Source of the DNA: Desulfobulbaceae bacterium
GTDB taxonomy: Bacteria > Desulfobacterota > Desulfobulbia > Desulfobulbales > Desulfocapsaceae
Direction of reading: 5' to 3'
Length of the DNA stretch: 9,816 bases
Assembly: GCA_030599175.1 (NCBI GenBank)
Contig: JAUVON010000081.1
Location: 1 to 9,816 of the forward strand
The translations under genes and the position numbers were made by a program. Positions 5,741 through 9,816 of this stretch are shown here, piece by piece. How positions within the stretch are numbered: position 1 is the stretch's first letter; each line of letters begins with the position of its first letter. The notes beneath the pieces were generated by a model. The model was not told the origin of the DNA. It did no database searches and saw only the letters and a list, made by a program, of their open reading frames with translations.

Positions 5741-6805
5741 ATGTTTCACATTCGAACAATGAAAAGACAGGAGCCCCTGAGTGTTGGGGGCTCCTGTCTT
5801 GTTTTATTATCAGCATTGATACTTTCTCTGCTGCTCAGTGGATTATTGTTGTTTCTCCGTGGGACACCTCCTGTAGATGGTATCGTAACACTTTTTCAGG
5901 GAGCTTTTGGTTCCAGGTGGGCTATCGAGGACAGTATTCTCAAAGCGATTCCCATTTTTCTTTGCAGTCTCGGGGTTGCTATCGCTTTTAGGTTGCAAAT
6001 ATGGAATATCGGGGCGGAGGGCCAGTTCGCATTGGGAGCAATCGGTGCAACCTGGGTCGCCCTCAGTTTTCCCCAGTGGCCTAAGATTGCCCTGCTTCCT
6101 GCAATGGTTCTGGCGGCGGCTGTTGCCGGGGGAGGATGGGGAATGATCCCTGCCATTTTGCGGCAACGTTTGAAAACCAATGAGATCATCGTTACCCTGA
6201 TGATGAACTACATTGCCATCCTCTTTCTTGAATACCTTGTGTATGGAGTCTGGAAAGATCCGACCAGCTTTGGATTTCCAATGACTCCGGAATTCACCGA
6301 GCAGGCTATTGTCGGCAAGATAGGTACTACTTCCATTAACTGGGGGCTGGCACACTGTCTGATCCTGGGAGTGCTTGTCTGGGGTTTCTTTAAATTCACT
6401 CGAACAGGTTTTGAAGTCAAAGCCTGTGGAGATAATGTCAGAGCTGCCAGATATGCAGGTCTTCCCTATGATCGGCTTGTTGTTCTTGTAATGGTCTTAA
6501 GCGGTGCTCTTGCCGGTTGGGCCGGTTTTCTTGAAGCATCCGCCACTGTAAACAGACTGCAGCCAAGCATAATGGTCGGATATGGATATACTGCTATTGT
6601 TGTCGCATGGTTAGCCCGTCTTCATCCTTTGAGTATCGGTATTGCCTCATTCCTGCTTGCCGGTCTGCGCGTGGGGGTTGAAAATATCCAACTTGATCTG
6701 CAGGTACCTGCTGCGTTTGGGGGCATTATTGAGGGATTGATTTTGCTTACTGTTCTGGCCGGAGGGTTTTTCACCCACTATCGTCTCGTTCGGGGGAAAA
6801 AATGA
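5741..6805 (+). CDS. Purine/nucleoside ABC transporter permease 1 (NupP/YufP type)
   Basis: This 354-residue inner-membrane protein belongs to BPD_transp_2 (PF02653), with about eight to ten hydrophobic helices and the usual size of about 350 residues. Landmarks are IWNIGAEGQFALGAIGATWVAL (87-108) and the TNEIIVTLMMNYIA segment, both conserved in the nucleoside-type permeases next to BMP genes. It would form the channel with the next permease. Start choice is difficult. ATG 5741 gives MFHIRTMKRQEPLS, and the 'KRQEPLS' stretch resembles the N-terminal K/R-R-x-E-P-S of relatives. TTG 5738 and ATG 5759 are alternatives. No good Shine-Dalgarno precedes any of them (GGTGA lies 18 nt before 5741), so reinitiation after the BMP stop is possible. 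A terminator-like hairpin covers codons 8-20. The gene ends in an ATGA overlap with permease 2. Confidence 0.88.
   Translation: MFHIRTMKRQEPLSVGGSCLVLLSALILSLLLSGLLLFLRGTPPVDGIVTLFQGAFGSRWAIEDSILKAIPIFLCSLGVAIAFRLQIWNIGAEGQFALGAIGATWVALSFPQWPKIALLPAMVLAAAVAGGGWGMIPAILRQRLKTNEIIVTLMMNYIAILFLEYLVYGVWKDPTSFGFPMTPEFTEQAIVGKIGTTSINWGLAHCLILGVLVWGFFKFTRTGFEVKACGDNVRAARYAGLPYDRLVVLVMVLSGALAGWAGFLEASATVNRLQPSIMVGYGYTAIVVAWLARLHPLSIGIASFLLAGLRVGVENIQLDLQVPAAFGGIIEGLILLTVLAGGFFTHYRLVRGKK
5764..5810 (+). terminator. Intrinsic-terminator-like hairpin inside the 5' coding region of permease 1
   Basis: AAGACAGGAGCCCC (5764-5777) pairs perfectly over 14 bp with GGGGCTCCTGTCTT (5787-5800), around a 9-nt loop, TGAGTGTTG. 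GTTTTATTAT follows. A GC-rich stem plus a T-rich tail is the classic intrinsic-terminator form. It begins 52 bases after the BMP stop, where a terminator or attenuator would be expected. It lies in codons 8-20 of permease 1 if translation starts at 5741. It may let most transcripts end after the binding-protein gene, giving excess binding protein over permease, with translation of the permease start reducing termination. No test of termination can be made here. Confidence 0.75.
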
Positions 6806-7725
6806 TGGAGATTACAATTATTATCCCCCTCCTTGCTGCTGCAGTGCAATCCGGTACCCCGATACTCTATGCCACTCTTGGTGAAATTATTACAGAGAAA
6901 TCCGGGGTGCTGAATCTCGGTGTAGAGGGTGCGATGATTATTGGCGCACTCGCCGGGTTTATTGTTTCCAGATACACAGGCAGCCCAGTTCTCGGTTTTT
7001 TTGCAGCAGGTATTGCCGGATCTTTTGCGACCTCCATACATGGTGTTGTTTGTCTCTGGTTTCAGGGAAACCAGGTTGTTTCCGGGCTGGCCCTCACTAT
7101 TCTTGGTGCGGGTTTAGCGAATTATCTGGGGACTTCATATGTGGGACTTTCTGCACCCGGTTTCAGTCCTTTTGCTGTCCCCCTGCTGTCAACAATTCCT
7201 GTTCTGGGGCCAATCTTTTTCAATCACGATATCCTTGTATATATCAGCTATTGTATTCCTCCTGTTATGTGCCTTTTTTTTTCATCTACTCGTTTTGGCC
7301 TTGGTCTGCGGGCAGCAGGGGAATATCCGGCAGCTGCCACGGCAGCCGGATTGAACGTTCTTGCTTATCGCTGGTTTGGTATCTTGGCAGGCGGATTTCT
7401 TATGGGGCTTGGTGGTGCTTATCTTTCTCTTGCCTATACTCATTTATGGACAACCAATCTTACCGGAGGAAGAGGGTGGATAGCTGTTGCCCTGGTTATC
7501 TTTGCCTTCTGGCGACCCGGTCGGGCTGTGTTGGGCGCCTATCTCTTTGGCTCTGTTATGGCACTGCAGTTACGTCTTCAGGCTTTGGGCACACAAGTAC
7601 CTTCTTCGATTCTGCTTATGCTGCCCTATGTATTAACGGTATTTGTGCTGGTTATGTCTTCATGGAGGAAGAAGACTAATGAAGAGCCTGCAGCGCTTGG
7701 AGTCAATGTTGAGCCTGTTGGTTGA
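6802..7725 (+). CDS. Purine/nucleoside ABC transporter permease 2 (NupQ/YufQ type)
   Basis: This 307-residue BPD_transp_2 protein is the second membrane subunit of the purine importer. Typical marks are an N-terminal GTPILYATLGEIITEKSGVL segment, LNLGVEGAMIIGALAGF near residues 35-51 and a C-terminal string of hydrophobic helices with the GGRGWIAVALVIFAFW region, conserved in the shorter partner of each BMP-type permease pair (about 300 residues). The ATG at 6802 overlaps the TGA of permease 1 (ATGA), indicating translational coupling; a second ATG at 6805 is possible. GGGGG lies 6 nt upstream. The pair should form a heterodimeric channel. A 45-bp gap then leads to gpt. Confidence 0.92.
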   Translation: MMEITIIIPLLAAAVQSGTPILYATLGEIITEKSGVLNLGVEGAMIIGALAGFIVSRYTGSPVLGFFAAGIAGSFATSIHGVVCLWFQGNQVVSGLALTILGAGLANYLGTSYVGLSAPGFSPFAVPLLSTIPVLGPIFFNHDILVYISYCIPPVMCLFFSSTRFGLGLRAAGEYPAAATAAGLNVLAYRWFGILAGGFLMGLGGAYLSLAYTHLWTTNLTGGRGWIAVALVIFAFWRPGRAVLGAYLFGSVMALQLRLQALGTQVPSSILLMLPYVLTVFVLVMSSWRKKTNEEPAALGVNVEPVG

Positions 7726-7770
7726 TATGAATAATATAAAATTAATGATAATATTTAGTGAGGAATGTGA

Positions 7771-8259
7771 ATGTCTGCAAATGATAAATACAGAAAAACC
7801 TATCCGATTTCCTGGGATCAATTGCATAGAGATTCAAAGGCGCTGGCCTGGCGACTTCTTGATATGGACTATTTCAAAGGGATTATTGCCATTACCAGAG
7901 GGGGGTTGGTGCCGGCAGCGATTGTAGCCCGTGAGCTTGATATTCATCTCGTCGATACAGTCTGTGTTTCCGGCTATGACTGGAAAGATAAAAAAAATGA
8001 AGCCGATATATTGAAAGGGTTTGATGGTGACGGGGAAGGATGGCTGCTTATTGATGATCTGGTTGATACAGGCCGGACGGCCCTTGTTGTCAAAGGGCTG
8101 GTTCCCAAGGCTCATTTTGCTACGGTCTATGCAAAACCTGCAGGGCGTCCCGAGGTAGACACTTTTATCACAGAAGTGAGCCAGGATACCTGGATTCTTT
8201 TTCCGTGGGACACCGAATCTCAATTTGTGACGCCAATTGCAGGAATTGAGAGAGCCTGA
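7771..8259 (+). CDS. gpt: Xanthine(-guanine) phosphoribosyltransferase
   Basis: This 162-residue cytosolic enzyme closely resembles E. coli Gpt (152 residues) through its whole length. It transfers phosphoribose from PRPP to guanine, xanthine and, less well, hypoxanthine, giving GMP, XMP or IMP. Visible landmarks are [20 protein letters not shown] (37-56), [10 protein letters not shown] (61-70), the PRPP loop [13 protein letters not shown] (92-104), with adjacent aspartates 95 and 96, the base-contact segment KPAGRP (122-127), and WILFPWD (141-147), where the family's tryptophan stacks on the purine. TGAGGA lies 6 nt before the ATG. The gene sits between permease 2 and the ATPase of the purine importer, and its stop is 2 bases before the ATPase start. 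This argues that imported bases are trapped directly as nucleotides. All key motifs are present. Confidence 0.95.
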   Translation: MSANDKYRKTYPISWDQLHRDSKALAWRLLDMDYFKGIIAITRGGLVPAAIVARELDIHLVDTVCVSGYDWKDKKNEADILKGFDGDGEGWLLIDDLVDTGRTALVVKGLVPKAHFATVYAKPAGRPEVDTFITEVSQDTWILFPWDTESQFVTPIAGIERA

Positions 8260-8261
8260 GG

Positions 8262-9755
8262 ATGAGCAGCGGAGGACCTCTTATACGACTTGAAAACATC
8301 TCAAAATCTTTTGGTAAGGTCCAGGCCAATCGAGATATAACGCTCGAGATTATGGAGGGAAAGATCCTTGCCCTGCTGGGAGAAAACGGGGCAGGAAAGT
8401 CCACCCTTATGTCGATTCTGGCAGGACAGATGCTGCCGGATACGGGTACTATCTACCTGGGTGAAAAACCAGTACAACTTTCCACCACAGAGAAGGCGAT
8501 CAGTGCCGGGGTCGGCATGGTGTATCAGCATTTTAAGCTTGTGGATGCTATGACAGTGGCGGAGAACGTTTTTCTTGGTCAAAAAGGTGGTTTCTGGCTT
8601 AAGAAAAAAAAGATGTCACAGGTAGTTGAGCAACTGGCCGGCCAATATGGCATGAAGGTTGATCCCGGTGCCAGAATTTCTGATCTCTCGATGGGGGAGA
8701 AACAGCAGGTCGAAATCTTAAAACTTCTTCACCGCAAAAGTACTGTTCTGATCTTTGATGAACCCACTGCTGTGCTCACACCTAACGAGGCTGAAAATCT
8801 TTTTGCCACCATGAAGATCATGGTAAAAAAGGGAAAGGGTATTGTCTTTATAAGCCATAAACTTGAAGAGGTGATGACGATTGCAGACAATATTGCAATC
8901 CTCAGGCGGGGAGAAATTGTTGACAGGGTAGCAGCTTCAAATGTCTCGTCTACGGCTGAACTCGCAGAGCGGATGGTTGGACGTGAGGTACTTCTGCAGG
9001 TCGATAAAGAATCTATGGAGCCTCGGCAGATTGTGTTGAGGTTGAGAAATTTGTCCGGTTCAGGCCTTACAAAAATTAGTCTGGATCTGCGACAGGGAGA
9101 AATATTGGCTCTTGTTGGAGTTGCCGGTAATGGTCAGAAACCTCTGGTGGAAGCAATCTGTGGTCTCAGCAAACCACCTCCTGATACGGTGACTATCCTT
9201 GGTATGGAATGGCGCAAGTTTTTCAGGAAGGCGGAATGGGACAATGCTCTTTCATATATTCCGGAAGACAGGCAGGGCCTTGCAACCTGTCAGGGCCTGG
9301 ATCTGCTGGATAATTTTCTACTTACAACCCGTGGCGGATTTACAAAAGGTCCCTGGCTGCAAAAAGAAGTGGCCAGGGAAAAGGCAGGCTATCTTATTGA
9401 AGAATTTGATATTCGCCCTCCTGATATGACTCTATTTGCCTGGCAATTATCAGGTGGTAATCTTCAGAAAATGGTTCTTGCCCGTGAGTTTTATCGTAAA
9501 CCGCGACTGATTGTGGCTGAGCAACCCACCCAGGGGTTGGACATTGCTGCCACCGAAGACGTTTGGAACCTTCTGCTAACAGCCCGTGAACAGGCGGGAA
9601 TTCTTCTGGTGACCGGAGACCTCAATGAGGCGTTTGTTCTATCCGACAGGATCGGCGTAATGTATAACGGTAAAATTGTTGAGACCTTTGATACCGATAA
9701 TAAGGAGAAGCTCGACCAGATTCCACAGATGATGGCGGGGTTGGCAGTTTCCTGA
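8262..9755 (+). CDS. Purine/nucleoside ABC transporter tandem ATP-binding protein (NupO/YufO type)
   Basis: This 497-residue cytoplasmic protein carries two ABC ATPase domains in one chain, the usual form for BMP-linked importers (about 500 residues). Domain 1 is complete: Walker A GENGAGKST (40-48), Q-loop MVYQHF (86-91), signature LSMGEKQ (142-148), Walker B VLIFDEP (162-168) and histidine 199. Domain 2 is degenerate in the way known for this family: GVAGNGQKPL (286-295) lacks the Walker A Lys-Ser/Thr, signature LSGGNLQK (396-403) is good, the catalytic glutamate is Gln421 in VAEQPTQGLD, and the switch histidine is absent in VTGDLNEA. One hydrolytic site probably dominates. The ATG is 2 bases after the gpt stop, so translation is probably coupled. 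It would drive both permeases. Confidence 0.95.
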   Translation: MSSGGPLIRLENISKSFGKVQANRDITLEIMEGKILALLGENGAGKSTLMSILAGQMLPDTGTIYLGEKPVQLSTTEKAISAGVGMVYQHFKLVDAMTVAENVFLGQKGGFWLKKKKMSQVVEQLAGQYGMKVDPGARISDLSMGEKQQVEILKLLHRKSTVLIFDEPTAVLTPNEAENLFATMKIMVKKGKGIVFISHKLEEVMTIADNIAILRRGEIVDRVAASNVSSTAELAERMVGREVLLQVDKESMEPRQIVLRLRNLSGSGLTKISLDLRQGEILALVGVAGNGQKPLVEAICGLSKPPPDTVTILGMEWRKFFRKAEWDNALSYIPEDRQGLATCQGLDLLDNFLLTTRGGFTKGPWLQKEVAREKAGYLIEEFDIRPPDMTLFAWQLSGGNLQKMVLAREFYRKPRLIVAEQPTQGLDIAATEDVWNLLLTAREQAGILLVTGDLNEAFVLSDRIGVMYNGKIVETFDTDNKEKLDQIPQMMAGLAVS

Positions 9756-9795
9756 TTAGCTTAAAGAATTATTGATGGAATAGCAAAGAATCCAA

Positions 9796-9806
9796 GTTTT
9801 TACGAA
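9796..9806 (+). repeat. Short repeated motif GTTTTTACGAA, copy 2
   Basis: Identical over 11 bases to the motif at 4574-4584 and again just downstream of an ABC ATPase gene. Around it TGATGG (9773-9778) and CCATCA (9808-9813) form a loose inverted repeat with a 29-nt loop, cut near the window edge. No terminator tail is visible in the last 61 bases. Confidence 0.3.
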
Positions 9807-9816
9807 ACCATCATAA

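Noticed and set aside
5843..6355. 170-codon minus-strand frame antisense to permease 1
   Set aside because: No recognised domain, and the plus-strand protein is clearly the coding one.
7050..7679. 209-codon plus-strand frame inside permease 2
   Set aside because: Rich in Cys, Ser and Phe, as expected from a shifted reading of hydrophobic helices, and permease 2 in the other frame is convincing.

Overview
The window reads as an ordinary chromosomal stretch from a Gram-negative bacterium of moderate GC. The proteins and the style of the spacers suggest a Desulfobacterota (sulfate-reducer-like) host, but this is inference from memory of related proteins, not a search result. Nine protein genes are supported: two on the minus strand at the left, one of them cut by the window edge, and seven on the plus strand. 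I see no rRNA, tRNA, CRISPR array, transposase or phage gene.

Layout. (1) Positions 1-1128, minus strand: an EamA/DMT-type membrane exporter, then the first 48 codons of a PfkB-family sugar/nucleoside kinase running off the left edge. (2) 1129-1660: a 532-bp divergent, AT-rich spacer that must hold promoters in both directions. (3) 1661-4559, plus strand: a polar amino-acid ABC importer made of a periplasmic binding protein, a permease with an unusual N-terminal periplasmic domain, and an ATPase. A 408-bp non-coding spacer with strong hairpins separates the binding protein from the other two. (4) 4654-9755, plus strand: a BMP/PnrA/Nup-type purine nucleoside or nucleobase ABC importer. Its order is binding protein, permease 1, permease 2, xanthine phosphoribosyltransferase (gpt), double-domain ATPase.

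How the genes work together. In the second cluster the binding protein would capture a purine base or nucleoside in the periplasm. The two permeases and the tandem ATPase would import it. Gpt would trap guanine, xanthine or hypoxanthine as the nucleotide using PRPP. The PfkB kinase at the left edge could act on an imported nucleoside, but it lies on the opposite strand and may be unrelated. The first cluster is a separate amino-acid uptake system.

The most striking non-protein signal is a perfect 14-bp stem-loop with a T-rich tail at 5764-5810. It looks like an intrinsic terminator but lies inside codons 8-20 of the first purine permease, so it may set the ratio of binding protein to membrane components. 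A second strong 14-bp stem-loop follows the amino-acid binding-protein gene, and a small palindrome recurs three times between genes. I found no clearly new defence, mobile or RNA system.
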